Part shown: piece by piece, positions 15,639 through 24,124 of the stretch
How the letters are laid out: every line of letters begins with the position of its first letter
Numbering within the stretch: position 1 is the stretch's first letter
Origin: JANQSP01 sp965226095
Lineage (GTDB): Bacteria > Bdellovibrionota > Bdellovibrionia > Bdellovibrionales > UBA1609
Length of the DNA: 64,000 nt
Direction of reading: 5' to 3'
Assembly (NCBI GenBank): GCA_965226095.1
Contig: OZ245336.1
Span: 1-64,000 of the forward strand
Program-made: the position numbers and the translations under genes
Notes under the pieces: model-generated
The model's database searches: none
Told to the model about the DNA's origin: nothing
What the model saw: only the letters and a program-made list of their open reading frames with translations

Positions 15639-16433
15639 ATGAACTTCAAAACCAGAAAATTTTTAAGAAAAGCCAAAAAATATATAAAAAAATATTTATG
15701 TTTGTTTCTATTAGTCTTTTTCTTTCCCTTACATCATTTCAGTCAAAATAAGCCTGCCCAATTAATTATATGGTCTGTGGGACAAGGACAAATGGTGACT
15801 TACTCAAATATAGATTCCTGTATTCATTTCGACATGGGAGGTGAGAGGTTTCCAGCAAAAAAATTAATTAAAGAATGTGGCAGAAAAACAAACAAAGTAT
15901 TTTTTTCTCACTGGGATTGGGATCATATTAATTTCAGTCGAAAAGCCTGGAGAAAATTATTTCATTTATGTCGAATAGGCTGGCCGGGAGGAACAGGTAG
16001 TAAAAAAAAGAAACAGTTTTTATCCATTATTCCAGAATGTGAAAAAAATGAAAACAAAGTTTTCAAAGAGATTGTTTTCCCTTATCATTTAAATAAAAAG
16101 AAACAAGCAACAGAAGCCAATAAAAGCAGCCGGGTAGTGATAGTAAAAAATTATATTCTTATTCCAGGTGATTCTCCAGGCTCTTCTGAACAAATTTGGA
16201 GAAAATATATTACAGATTCTATCTCCATATTGATTGTCGGTCATCACGGGAGCAGATACTCCACAACGGAAGGATTATTAAAACAACTGCCTTACTTAAA
16301 ACTGGCTATTGCCAGCGCTCGACGAAAACGATATGGACATCCTCATCCATTAGTGAAAAAACGATTGGCAAGAAAAGGTGTGCCTTTACTTAGCACAGAA
16401 GAATTCCACCATATTCGTATCCCTATTCAATGA
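15639..16433 (+). CDS. ComEC-like metallo-beta-lactamase-fold hydrolase
   Basis: The protein (264 residues) matches the C-terminal hydrolase domain of ComEC/Rec2 without its membrane channel. A basic N-terminus and hydrophobic stretch (YLCLFLLVFFFPLHHF, about 20-35) form a signal or anchor. The fold's metal sites are visible: SHWDWDHINF (the SHxDxDH motif), the Asp in LIPGDSPGSSE, and LIVGHHGSRYSTT. ARRKRYGHPHP is the usual ComEC-like end. ComEC domains degrade one DNA strand or act on nucleic acids at the envelope; this stand-alone form could be a secreted or anchored nuclease. That role is inferred. The stop faces the next gene's stop two bases away. Confidence 0.85.
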   Translation: MNFKTRKFLRKAKKYIKKYLCLFLLVFFFPLHHFSQNKPAQLIIWSVGQGQMVTYSNIDSCIHFDMGGERFPAKKLIKECGRKTNKVFFSHWDWDHINFSRKAWRKLFHLCRIGWPGGTGSKKKKQFLSIIPECEKNENKVFKEIVFPYHLNKKKQATEANKSSRVVIVKNYILIPGDSPGSSEQIWRKYITDSISILIVGHHGSRYSTTEGLLKQLPYLKLAIASARRKRYGHPHPLVKKRLARKGVPLLSTEEFHHIRIPIQ

Positions 16434-16435
16434 GA

Positions 16436-16945
16436 TCACAAACTACTTGGTGATAATTTATTTTTTATTTTTCTCAACAATTCAGCAAGAGGTGTATCTG
16501 AAAGTGAATTGGAAAGAGAATCCAATATATTTTTTTCCCTCTGTGCTTCATATTCTTCATTAAATTGTAATAAATCTTTTTTTATGTTTCCCATATCCAT
16601 AAACTTTATAAAATAATCCTGAACTTTTTTAAGAAAAACTTTTTCCGCATCAGTTAAAACATGATCCTTCCACAATAAAACCCTCACAAAATAAATAGCT
16701 TGGCTTCTATCCGCCAAATCTGTAATTTTAGGTAAAACTTCATCAACTTCAACTGGATGACGTAACTCTTTTTTTAACAGATTGATATGAGCTTCATTAA
16801 AATTCAATTCTTCCAGATAGTGCTCAACCATTTTAGTTTCTTCTTCAGCAACTTCTTCATCAACATGAACCGCGCAAACCACCAGTCTCCACATATTCAG
16901 ATAACTGTCTGTGATTTCTTTCTTATATTTATTTTCATATTGCAT
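16436..16945 (-). CDS. TerB-like helical protein
   Basis: This 169-residue protein is all helical and acidic. Residues 15-130 (MWRLVVCAVHVDEEVAEEE, then ALADRS-like and KVFLKKVQDYF segments) look like the TerB fold, with the typical acidic pair near the end of the first helix (VDEEVAEEET) and a second one (VLTDAEKVFL). TerB-like domains may bind metal and sense stress at the membrane, but the role is not settled. No signal peptide is present. It is convergent with the ComEC-like gene and ends two bases from it. Family assignment is tentative. Confidence 0.6.
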   Translation of the reverse strand: MQYENKYKKEITDSYLNMWRLVVCAVHVDEEVAEEETKMVEHYLEELNFNEAHINLLKKELRHPVEVDEVLPKITDLADRSQAIYFVRVLLWKDHVLTDAEKVFLKKVQDYFIKFMDMGNIKKDLLQFNEEYEAQREKNILDSLSNSLSDTPLAELLRKIKNKLSPSSL

Positions 16946-17034
16946 AAATTAAAACCCTGTTAAAAATTAATTCTATTAAAATTATCGGAGACAAATGAAA
17001 ATTTTTCAAATAAATATTAAAAAGCTCGGTAAAA

Positions 17035-17373
17035 TTAGCCAGGAGGCCACTTCATTGGCCGGCCGCCCAAAATATGAATATGCAAATGATACACAGTTTG
17101 ACCACCATCTGATCCGGTATTAATGACCAACCTCCAACCCTTCTCCAGTTTTTTTTCCAGAGCAATTTCCCTAGCCTTTAACAAAAGGTGTCCCATGAGG
17201 GATTGATCAGCCTCCTCTATATGTTGATGACTGACAATGGGTTTTTTAGGAATAAGCAAAATATGGACAGGAGCTTGTGTATTAATATCATCAAATGCGA
17301 TGCAAAGATCGTCCTCATAGTGAATATTCGCAGGGATTTCTTTATCAATAATTTTTTGAAAAATAGTGGAAAT
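17035..17373 (-). CDS. HIT-family nucleotide-binding protein with apparent ATT start
   Basis: The family N-terminus is fully encoded: ISTIFQKIIDKEIPANIHYE, then DLCIAFDDINTQAPVHILLI. The C-terminal histidine triad HLHIH with LGG is also present. No ATG, GTG or TTG precedes this N-terminus before an in-frame stop (TGA, 17397-17399). An ATT at 17373-17371 sits nine bases after GAGGG, where relatives have Met, giving 112 residues, the usual HIT length. The first ATG (17259) would cut off a third of the fold, so I prefer the ATT start. HIT proteins of this kind hydrolyse dinucleoside or adenosine phosphoramidates. The gene lies 42 bases downstream of rpmE, probably in one transcript. Confidence 0.82.
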   Translation of the reverse strand: MSTIFQKIIDKEIPANIHYEDDLCIAFDDINTQAPVHILLIPKKPIVSHQHIEEADQSLMGHLLLKAREIALEKKLEKGWRLVINTGSDGGQTVYHLHIHILGGRPMKWPPG

Positions 17374-17415
17374 GACTTTTCTCCCTCTTTTAAAATATCA
17401 TCAATGCCACAGGCA

Positions 17416-17670
17416 TTATTTTGAAGTTTTAAATTTAGCGTATTTTTTGCGGAATCTTTCAGCTCTTCCAGCAGTGTCTAATAAGCGTTGCTGGCCTGTA
17501 TAAAAAGGGTGCGAAGAACTGGAGACATCAAAAGTCACTAATGGGTAAGTTTTTCCATTTAATTCGATAGTGTGTTTACTTTTCACAGTGGAGTAAGTGA
17601 TGATGTGAAACTGTGTAGACACATCTTTAAAAACCACTTCCCGAAACTCCGGATGTACTTTCTTTTTCAT
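17416..17670 (-). CDS. rpmE: Ribosomal protein bL31, type B
   Basis: The 84-residue protein is bL31 of the B type, a large-subunit component at the intersubunit bridge. It has the conserved start MKKKVHPEFREVVFKDVST, the DVSSSSHPFYTG motif, and the C-terminal GRAERFRKKYAKF. It lacks the CxxC zinc-binding cysteines of the A type, so it belongs to the zinc-independent form. In species with both forms, the B type is repressed by Zur, but no Zur box was seen here and no second copy is in the window. An extended -10 promoter lies upstream. HIT follows downstream. Confidence 0.95.
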   Translation of the reverse strand: MKKKVHPEFREVVFKDVSTQFHIITYSTVKSKHTIELNGKTYPLVTFDVSSSSHPFYTGQQRLLDTAGRAERFRKKYAKFKTSK

Positions 17671-17703
17671 GAGTAAACTCCTATAAAGTTACCAATAAGT
17701 GCT

Positions 17704-17733
17704 ATCATAGCAGAAATCACACAGGCAAGTAAA
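17704..17733 (-). promoter_or_regulatory. Predicted promoter of rpmE-HIT
   Basis: On the minus strand TTTACT (17733-17728) and TATGAT (17709-17704) are 18 bases apart. TGC directly before TATGAT makes an extended -10. Transcription would begin near 17697, about 27 bases before the rpmE ATG. Confidence 0.5.
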
Positions 17734-17804
17734 AATTTTTTATCTCCTTTGATAGAATGAACTTTTCCTGACAAAATTCAAAAAATTAGGTATATTTCCC
17801 TTAA

Positions 17805-19442
17805 ATGAAGAAGAGATCCATGCCATTACACAAAATTCCTTTTTTCCTAAGCGCAGTGTTTACAGTGGGAACCTCCCTGACCTGTACTCCATCCACTCCC
17901 AAAACTTCCAGAGCAAAAACTTTAATCTATTGCTCAGAGGGTAGTCCCTCTTTTTTCAACCCTCAACTGGCTTCTGATGGCTCTTCTTTTGACATTGCCA
18001 GAAGCATTTATGATCGTCTGGTGGAATTTAAAGATATCGGCAATGGTGTACAACCAGGATTAGCCCATACCTGGTCTGTCTCCGAAGATGAACTCAACTA
18101 CACTTTTTACTTAAGGAAAGATGTTACTTTTCACGAGACGGATTATTTTAAACCCAGTCGTTTTTTTAATGCAGACGACGTGGTGTTTTCTTTTCAAAGA
18201 CAAAAAGACAAAAATCATCCGTATCATCTGGTCAACGGCGGTGCTTATACTTATTTTCAATCACTCAATATGGGAGATTTAATTAAAAACATTATTAAAG
18301 TAGATGCACACACTGTGCGATTTGTATTAAATAAAAAAGATTCCACTTTTTTACCTAACATGGCAATGGAGTTTGCCGGTATTTTATCCAAGGAATATGC
18401 CGATAAATTGTCACAATCAAAAAAACCGGAAGATATGGATTTTAAACCGATTGGTACCGGACCATTTATTTTCAAAAAATATGTTAAAGACAGCTTGGTT
18501 CGGCTCAGTGCAAATAAAAAATATTTCAGAGGTCCTCATAAAAGTTTGTCCGATCTCATTGTATCTATTGTGCCGGACACTCATGTGCGTGTTCAGAAAT
18601 TAAAAACCGGTGAATGTGATTTGATTAGTCAACCTGCTCCGACCGATCTTCCAGATATTGAAAAACATCCTCAACTGAAATTAGTGGGTGGAGTAAGTTT
18701 TAATGTCGCCTACTTGGCTATGAATACACAAAAACCACCATTTAATAATTTAAAAGTTCGACAAGCTGTTCACCATTTGCTCAATCGTCCTCTTTATGTA
18801 AAAGCTATTTACGAAAATTATGCAGAGATAGCTAAAAACCCCTATCCGGCTTCCTTATGGTCTTATAATCATGAAGTGAAAGACTACGAATACTCAGTGG
18901 AAAAAGCCAAAAAACTTTTAAAAGAAGCTGGCTACTCAGATGGATTTAGCGCCACTTTATGGACTTTACCTGTTGCCCGCCCCTACAATCCGAACGGAAA
19001 AAAAATGGGAGAACTTATGCAGGCGGATCTGGCTAAAGCTGGTATAAAAATCAAACTACAAACTTATGATTGGCCCACTTATATCAGTCGATCCAAAAAA
19101 GGAGAGCACGATCTCATTCAATTTGGATGGACCAGTGATAACGGAGATCCTGATAATTTTTTAAGAATTCTTCTCAGTTGTGATTCTATTGCCTCTGGTG
19201 TGAATGTGGCCAGGTGGTGCCATCCAGCCTTTGATAAGCTTATCACAAAAGCACTCAAAACCACACAGCAGAAAAAAAGAGAACACTTTTATAAAGAAGC
19301 TCAAAAAATTTTAAAAGAACAAGCACCTTGGGTGACCCTTGTTCATACACAGGATTATGTAGCGATGAAAAAAAGTGTAGAAGGTTATCTTCATAAACCT
19401 TTTGGATCTAAATCCTTTTATACGATTTATTTCAAGAAGTGA
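17805..19442 (+). CDS. Peptide ABC transporter substrate-binding lipoprotein (SBP family 5)
   Basis: This 545-residue protein is an extracytoplasmic solute-binding protein of the DppA/OppA/SapA type, anchored by a lipidated Cys27 in TVGTSLTC. Family blocks include FNPQLASDGSSFDIARSIYD near the start, the FNADDVVFSF segment, PIGTGPFIFKKY, the FNNLKVRQAVHHLLNR block, and IQFGWTSDNGDPDNFL, close to the dipeptide-binding subgroup. The following gene is the matching DppB-like permease 27 bases downstream. No DppC, DppD or DppF gene is present, so the importer must use subunits encoded elsewhere or be degraded. Confidence 0.92.
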   Translation: MKKRSMPLHKIPFFLSAVFTVGTSLTCTPSTPKTSRAKTLIYCSEGSPSFFNPQLASDGSSFDIARSIYDRLVEFKDIGNGVQPGLAHTWSVSEDELNYTFYLRKDVTFHETDYFKPSRFFNADDVVFSFQRQKDKNHPYHLVNGGAYTYFQSLNMGDLIKNIIKVDAHTVRFVLNKKDSTFLPNMAMEFAGILSKEYADKLSQSKKPEDMDFKPIGTGPFIFKKYVKDSLVRLSANKKYFRGPHKSLSDLIVSIVPDTHVRVQKLKTGECDLISQPAPTDLPDIEKHPQLKLVGGVSFNVAYLAMNTQKPPFNNLKVRQAVHHLLNRPLYVKAIYENYAEIAKNPYPASLWSYNHEVKDYEYSVEKAKKLLKEAGYSDGFSATLWTLPVARPYNPNGKKMGELMQADLAKAGIKIKLQTYDWPTYISRSKKGEHDLIQFGWTSDNGDPDNFLRILLSCDSIASGVNVARWCHPAFDKLITKALKTTQQKKREHFYKEAQKILKEQAPWVTLVHTQDYVAMKKSVEGYLHKPFGSKSFYTIYFKK

Positions 19443-19469
19443 TTCTAACCACCAAAAGAGGTCAGTACA

Positions 19470-20501
19470 TTGCTTTACTTTATTTCCCGACGATTGTTGT
19501 TTATGATCCTAACTATTTTTATCTGTTCCTTACTTGTTTTTTTAATTGTGCGAACGATCCCCGGCGACCCAGTGGATAACTTGTTGGGAGACAGAGGAGC
19601 AGACCCATCCATCCGACAGGAACTGATGGAAAAGTGGGGTCTCAATCAACCTTTACATAAACAATATTTTATTTTCCTTATACAATCTGCACAAGGCAAC
19701 CTGGGACATTCCATTGTCTCCGGCCGACCGGTGTTACAGGAATTTCAGGATCGTTTTCCAGCCACATTGGAACTGTCCTTGTGTGCTCTACTATTAGCTT
19801 GTTTATTAGGTATTCCAATGGGTTTCCTATCAGCTATCAAAGCCAATTCTTTTTGGGATTTTTTATGCTCCGGTATTTCACTAACAGGTTATTCCATGTC
19901 TGTGTTTTGGTGGGGACTCATGCTCATCTTGTTTTTTTCAGTGTACCTGGGTTGGACACCTGTCTCCGGTCGAATAGATGCTCTCTATGACATTAAGCCC
20001 ATCACTGGTTTTATGCTTTTGGATTCTCTATTTAGCGAACAAGGATTTTTAGCTTTTAAAAGCAGTTTAAAACATTTATTGCTACCCACTTTAACATTGG
20101 GAACGATTCCACTAGCCAACATTACACGGATGACCAGATTTAGTTTGTTGGAAACTTTTAAAGAGGATTTTATAAAAACAGCTAAAGCCAAAGGCTTAGG
20201 TTTTTACAAAATCTATGTTGTTCATGCTTTTCAAAATGCTTTACTGCCCATTGTAACCGTCATGGGTTTAATGGCCGGCGCTTTGATCACAGGAGCCGTA
20301 CTGACGGAGACAGTTTTTTCCTGGCCGGGAGTTGGACGATGGCTGGTGCAGGCTGTACTGGCCAGGGATTACCCAGTTTTACAAGGTGGGATTTTACTCA
20401 TCACCATTATTATTATTGCTTTAAACTTATTAATTGATTTGATTTATGCAAAAATAGATCCGCGTGTATATGCTTCTCTGATCAATCAACACACTCAATA
20501 A
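19470..20501 (+). CDS. Peptide ABC transporter permease, DppB type
   Basis: Inner-membrane permease subunit (343 residues) with an N-terminal RRLLFMILTIFICSLLVFL helix and the typical TIPGDPVDNLLG motif. The EAA loop is visible as KTAKAKGLGFYKIYVVHAFQNALLPIVT, preceded by RFSLLETFKEDFI. About six membrane helices fit the DppB/OppB family. The start is TTG at 19470, behind GAGGT. It would partner a DppC-type permease, which is missing; the next gene is an unrelated secreted protein on the opposite strand, six bases away. The operon is therefore either incomplete or split. Confidence 0.92.
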   Translation: MLYFISRRLLFMILTIFICSLLVFLIVRTIPGDPVDNLLGDRGADPSIRQELMEKWGLNQPLHKQYFIFLIQSAQGNLGHSIVSGRPVLQEFQDRFPATLELSLCALLLACLLGIPMGFLSAIKANSFWDFLCSGISLTGYSMSVFWWGLMLILFFSVYLGWTPVSGRIDALYDIKPITGFMLLDSLFSEQGFLAFKSSLKHLLLPTLTLGTIPLANITRMTRFSLLETFKEDFIKTAKAKGLGFYKIYVVHAFQNALLPIVTVMGLMAGALITGAVLTETVFSWPGVGRWLVQAVLARDYPVLQGGILLITIIIIALNLLIDLIYAKIDPRVYASLINQHTQ

Positions 20502-20507
20502 AAACCT

Positions 20508-20951
20508 TTATTTTGATAAAAAATTCGATAAATTTACTCTACTACCAACAACTTCAGACTCTATTCCCATATCAATTCCAGAGTGATTGATAAATATTGT
20601 GTTCTCTTCAGCCAAATCTCCATAAATAAGAACCCACTGTTCAAATGGAGTAGTGTTGACATTCCATCCTCCAGGAATTTTAGTAAGTCTGGAAATTATT
20701 GTCTTTCCTAAATAAAATTGATCACCATTCAAATTACTCTTTTTTAATTTAGGAACTTCAATAGTATAGCTTGTATCACTGAAACTATCTGAATTAACAA
20801 CAAAAGAGAAATTGGATTTATATTTACTTCCTCTATCTTCCAGTGTTTGAAATAATTCTGATTGATTGGAATCATCAATATCATATAATTCCACTACTAT
20901 GTCTGCGTAGCAGAACAATGGTACCAATAATAAAATAAATAGATTTTTCAT
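20508..20951 (-). CDS. Small secreted protein of unknown function
   Basis: The ATG at 20951 follows AGGAGG and begins the signal peptide MKNLFILLLVPLFCYA, cleaved after CYA. The mature protein (about 130 residues) is acidic and polar, rich in Ser, Asp and Asn. It contains segments that look like beta strands (SYTIEVPKL, FYLGKTIISRLTKI, EQWVLIYGD). No family is recognised. It is followed on the same strand upstream by two other small secreted proteins, which marks the region as accessory. Confidence 0.7.
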   Translation of the reverse strand: MKNLFILLLVPLFCYADIVVELYDIDDSNQSELFQTLEDRGSKYKSNFSFVVNSDSFSDTSYTIEVPKLKKSNLNGDQFYLGKTIISRLTKIPGGWNVNTTPFEQWVLIYGDLAEENTIFINHSGIDMGIESEVVGSRVNLSNFLSK

Positions 20952-21201
20952 AAACACACTCCTCCTTTTAGCGAATTAATAAACCGCATCTTAAATTCTG
21001 ATATAAAAAAACTTTTAAGCAGAACCTGTAAATTAAGATACTAAATAATTTATGAAATAAACTTCCTCAATCCATTGATTGAATTTGACTCGTTGTATCG
21101 TTTTCTCAAAATAAGTCAACAGTTTTTTAAAAAAAGTGGAAATTTTGCCGAATTTACGCTGTTTTTAGCCCAAACCAGCTGATTTTTTTAGATATAAAAA
21201 A
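20952..21201. other. AT-rich intergenic region, nothing recognised
   Basis: The interval between the small secreted gene and the start of the tandem duplication is AT-rich, with A and T runs but no open frame or convincing hairpin. Confidence 0.6.
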
Positions 21202-21242
21202 AGGTTTTACGAATAAAATTAATTTTTATTTTTAGAATATTT

Positions 21243-21896
21243 TTATTTTCTAACTATAGCCCGTGCTCTTCCCCAAAAAGAATTACGTTCATTATGTTCA
21301 TCTTCTGCATCTACATATTCTTGTAATCTTAAATACAGCCTGGAATCACACCGACCATATTCTCTAACATCTCCTTGAATCACTTCTCCATAGCCAACTT
21401 CATAATAATCATAAGGATGGATTAAACGGCTTGGAAGTTGATAATAACTCTTAGCTGGCTTTTCAGCTGCCAGCTCATACAATAGTACTGTTTCACAATA
21501 TGGAGAGGACAACTTTGTCTCACAAAGTGCATTCCAACAATAAACCTTTACCTTACTTATTTCTAGATCAGTATTAGGAGAATCATATGAATTACCCGCG
21601 GATGCTCCACAATTGTCCCAATTGCGCCTTTTGAGTGCAGTCTGGTAATGATACATATCTTCAAATACAAGTTCTAAACCCTCACCCTCATCATCATAAT
21701 CAGGACATTTTATATCCTGACCTGTATATGCTTTGACGCTTTCTGTAAATTCATAACGAGCATATTTACGCCTTCTTTCACAATTTTCCTGCTCATCAGA
21801 ATCTTCATATATACTTTGACAATTAAGTTCAGGATCAAAAAACCAAGCATGTGCACAAAATGGTACTATCAATAGACCTAATAAATATTTTTTCAA
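21243..21896 (-). CDS. Secreted cysteine-rich protein, copy 1
   Basis: A 217-residue protein that starts at TTG (21896) behind GGGGG. The signal peptide MKKYLLGLLIVPFCAHA is cleaved before WFFD. The mature region has about nine Cys (NCQSIY, ENCERRRKYA, IKCPDYDDEGEG, DNCGASAGNS, VYCWNALCETKLSSPYCET, GRCDSRLY), suggesting a disulphide-stabilised fold. No family is recognised. The paralogue at 22118-22750 is about 75-80 percent identical by eye. This copy carries an extra TAAEKP-like insertion before the YYQLPSR segment and a longer end (HNERNSFWGRARAIVRK). Confidence 0.75.
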   Translation of the reverse strand: MKKYLLGLLIVPFCAHAWFFDPELNCQSIYEDSDEQENCERRRKYARYEFTESVKAYTGQDIKCPDYDDEGEGLELVFEDMYHYQTALKRRNWDNCGASAGNSYDSPNTDLEISKVKVYCWNALCETKLSSPYCETVLLYELAAEKPAKSYYQLPSRLIHPYDYYEVGYGEVIQGDVREYGRCDSRLYLRLQEYVDAEDEHNERNSFWGRARAIVRK

Positions 21897-21937
21897 GTTT
21901 ATCCCCCTAAGTATTCTTTATTATTCACTCGCACGTT

Positions 21938-21943
21938 ATTATA
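21938..21943 (-). promoter_or_regulatory. Perfect -10 box TATAAT upstream of copy 1
   Basis: TATAAT lies about 45 bases before the TTG start on the minus strand. The candidate -35 box (TTGTTA) is 21 bases further upstream, which is too far for an ideal promoter. The box is identical in the second copy (22792-22797). Confidence 0.35.
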
Positions 21944-22117
21944 TTAGTAATGACGGAATTTTTCTAACAATAAATAAATTTTTTTTCTGTTTGTATCAAG
22001 AAAAAACAAATTTGTTTTTGAGTTTATATTTTATGTCTCATAATAAAACAGTTGATCGAATGAGAATGAAAATCTAAGGTTTTACGAATAAAATTAATTT
22101 TTATTTTTAGAATATTT

Positions 22118-22750
22118 TTATCTTCTGACCACAGCCAGTGCTCTTCCCCAAAAAGAATTTTCATCTTCTGCATCTACATATTCTTGTAATCCTAGATACA
22201 GCCTGGAATCACACTGACCATGTTCTCTAACATCTCCTAGAACCACTTCTCCATCGCCAACTTCATAATAATCATAAGGATGTCTTAAACGGTTTGGAAT
22301 TTGATAATTAGCACTATGTGACTGTTTATACAATAGTACTGTTTCACAATATTGAGAGGACAACTTTGTCTCACAAAGTGCATTCCAACAATAAACCTTT
22401 ACCTTATTTACTTCTGGAAGATCAGCATTATAAGAAACATGTGAATTACCCGCGGATATTCCACAATTGTCCCAATTGCGCCTTTTGATTGCAGTCTGGA
22501 TATTCACACTTGTTTTAAATACAAATTCTAAACCTTCACCCTCATCATCATAATCAGGACATTGTATATCCTGACCTGTATACCAACTTACTCTCTGTAT
22601 GAATTCATAACGAGCAAATTTACGCCTTCTTTCACAATTTTCCTGATTATCAGAATTTTTATATACAGTTTGACAATTAAGATCAGCATCAAAAAACCAA
22701 GCATGTGCACAAAATGGTACTATCAATAGACCTAATAAATATTTTTTCAA
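22118..22750 (-). CDS. Secreted cysteine-rich protein, copy 2
   Basis: A 210-residue protein that starts at TTG (22750) with the same GGGGG ribosome site as copy 1. The first 20 residues are identical to copy 1, and the Cys pattern is conserved (NCQTVY, ENCERRRKFA, IQCPDYDDEGEG, DNCGISAGNS, CWNALCETKLSSQYC, QCDSRLY). Differences cluster in the loops, including VSWYTG for VKAYTG, so the copies have begun to diverge while keeping the frame, which suggests both are selected. Function is unknown. It lies next to the remnant of a DUF4041 gene. Confidence 0.75.
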   Translation of the reverse strand: MKKYLLGLLIVPFCAHAWFFDADLNCQTVYKNSDNQENCERRRKFARYEFIQRVSWYTGQDIQCPDYDDEGEGLEFVFKTSVNIQTAIKRRNWDNCGISAGNSHVSYNADLPEVNKVKVYCWNALCETKLSSQYCETVLLYKQSHSANYQIPNRLRHPYDYYEVGDGEVVLGDVREHGQCDSRLYLGLQEYVDAEDENSFWGRALAVVRR

Positions 22751-22791
22751 GGTTATCCCCCTAAGTATTCTTTATTATTCACTCACACGTT

Positions 22792-22797
22792 ATTATA
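22792..22797 (-). promoter_or_regulatory. Perfect -10 box TATAAT upstream of copy 2
   Basis: Same position and context as the box of copy 1, about 45 bases before the TTG start. It was preserved by the duplication. Confidence 0.35.
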
Positions 22798-22969
22798 TTA
22801 GTAATGACGGAATTTTTCTAACAATAAATAAATTTTTTTTCTGTTTGTATCAAGAAAAAACAAATTTGTTTTTGAGTTTGTATTTTATGTCTCATAATAA
22901 AACAGATCTATTTTTTTGTTTACAGTTTATGTTTCATAATAAAACAGTTGATCGAATGAGAATAAAAAT

Positions 22970-23804
22970 CTACTGATTAAAAACACAGGAGCTATTGTCA
23001 ATACGACCAATTGGACAGTAGATGGGAGCATTAAAAAAGGTCGTAAAATGATAGATAAACTCATTAAATTTAGACTTAATATTTTTAATATTCAATCTGA
23101 CAATACTATACTAAAAGTTACATTTAGTAATATAAATACTCCCAAAGAACGCCTGAAAAAGATACGAGATAATATAAATAAACTTTTGGAACCAAATCAT
23201 TGTTATATTACAAACAATTTTTTTGAATTAAAAATTCAAGAACTTTATCTTGCCTATGAATATGAAGAAAAGCTTCAACAGGAAAAAGAAGAGCAATGGA
23301 GAATTAAACAACAAATGAGAGAAGAAGAAAAAGTAAGAAGAGAAATTACAAAGGCTGAAGCGGAAGCAGAAAAAGAAGAGTTCGTATTTCAGAAGGCCTT
23401 GGAGAAAACTCGTCAAGAAGCAGCTACATCTAATGCCTATCAAAAAAGCAAATACGAAATGAAAGTAAAAGAACTAGAAAAACAGTTAGCAAAAGCTCAA
23501 CAAAAAAGAGAAAGAGCACTATCCATGGCTCAAAAAACTCAAAGCGGACATGTTTATGTAATCTCCAACATTGAATCTTTTGGAGAGAAAATTTACAAAA
23601 TTGGTGTAACTAGAAGAATAGAACCGAGAGAACGTGTTAAGAAACTATGATACATAGTGAAAATGCTCCGAAATTAGAACAAACACTCCATAAGTCATTT
23701 AATAACTTTAGGATGAATCGTGTTAATAGTAGAAAAGAATTTTTTAAGGTGGGATTTTACTCATCTAGTGAATTTATCAAATTTAACTACTTTATTTTTA
23801 CGTA
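22970..23804 (+). pseudogene. Remnant of a DUF4041/T5orf172 (GIY-YIG-like) protein
   Basis: The longest frame (from ATG 23048) begins in the middle of a conserved domain. In-frame upstream codons from 22970 (IKNTGAIVNTTNWTVDGSIK) belong to the family but lack a start. A coiled-coil segment (EEQWRIKQQMREEEKVRREI) is followed by QSGHVYVISNIESFGEKIYK and then RRIEPRERVKKL, a T5orf172 start. The frame then stops at 23650. The next part of the domain continues from 23647 in another frame (MIHSENAPKLEQTLHKSF, NRVNSRKEFF), with about 15 residues missing. Full relatives run 400-500 residues. Related GIY-YIG-like proteins occur in phages and mobile elements. This copy is truncated at both ends and frameshifted. 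Confidence 0.8.
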
Positions 23805-23914
23805 ATAATCAGTTACAAGATATTGACCAATTATATTACATTGATAGCTTACAGAACTTGGACTTACACGGCAATAACATCACTGATTTACCTATGTTGC
23901 CTAACTTAATTTGA
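23762..23914 (+). pseudogene. Leucine-rich repeat C-terminal fragment
   Basis: The frame HLVNLSNLTTLFLRNNQL, then the DIDQLYYIDSLQNLDL stretch and HGNNITDL, ends at TGA 23914. It matches the C-terminal LRRs of the giant gene (MDSLQGLDLRGNTITDL). It is joined directly to the T5orf172 remnant with no start of its own, so it is a broken piece of a second LRR gene. Confidence 0.7.
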
Positions 23915-23997
23915 TTGGGCAGAGATTAAAGTACAACAATAATACCCCTTTTAATACATTTCAATTCTTTCATAATCTGTTATGCTCATAAAAAATG

Positions 23998-24025
23998 TTG
24001 ACATTTAAAGTACTTAGAGTATTTT
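23998..24025 (+). promoter_or_regulatory. Candidate promoter of the metalloprotease gene
   Basis: TTGACA (23998-24003) and TATTTT (24020-24025) are separated by 16 bases, about 95 bases ahead of the GTG start. The -35 box is perfect and the -10 box weak. Confidence 0.4.
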
Positions 24026-24124
24026 TCATTTTGAAAAGTTATATATTGTACGCTTATAGCGACTGAAAAAATGTATAAACTTTTAATACCAATGCCTATT
24101 TTGATATAGGAGAGGCATGATGTA

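Larger units (their letters stand above)
21202..22970. repeat. 0.88-kb tandem segmental duplication
   Basis: The segment from about 21202 to 22076 (starting AAGGTTTTACGAATAAAATT) is repeated from 22077 to about 22970, including both flanks of the gene it contains. The upstream regions are nearly identical, for example TTATATTAGTAATGACGGAA and the CAAATTTGTTTTTGAGTTT block. The downstream copy has a short extra block (22905-22940) with a second ATAATAAAACAG motif. Confidence 0.92.
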
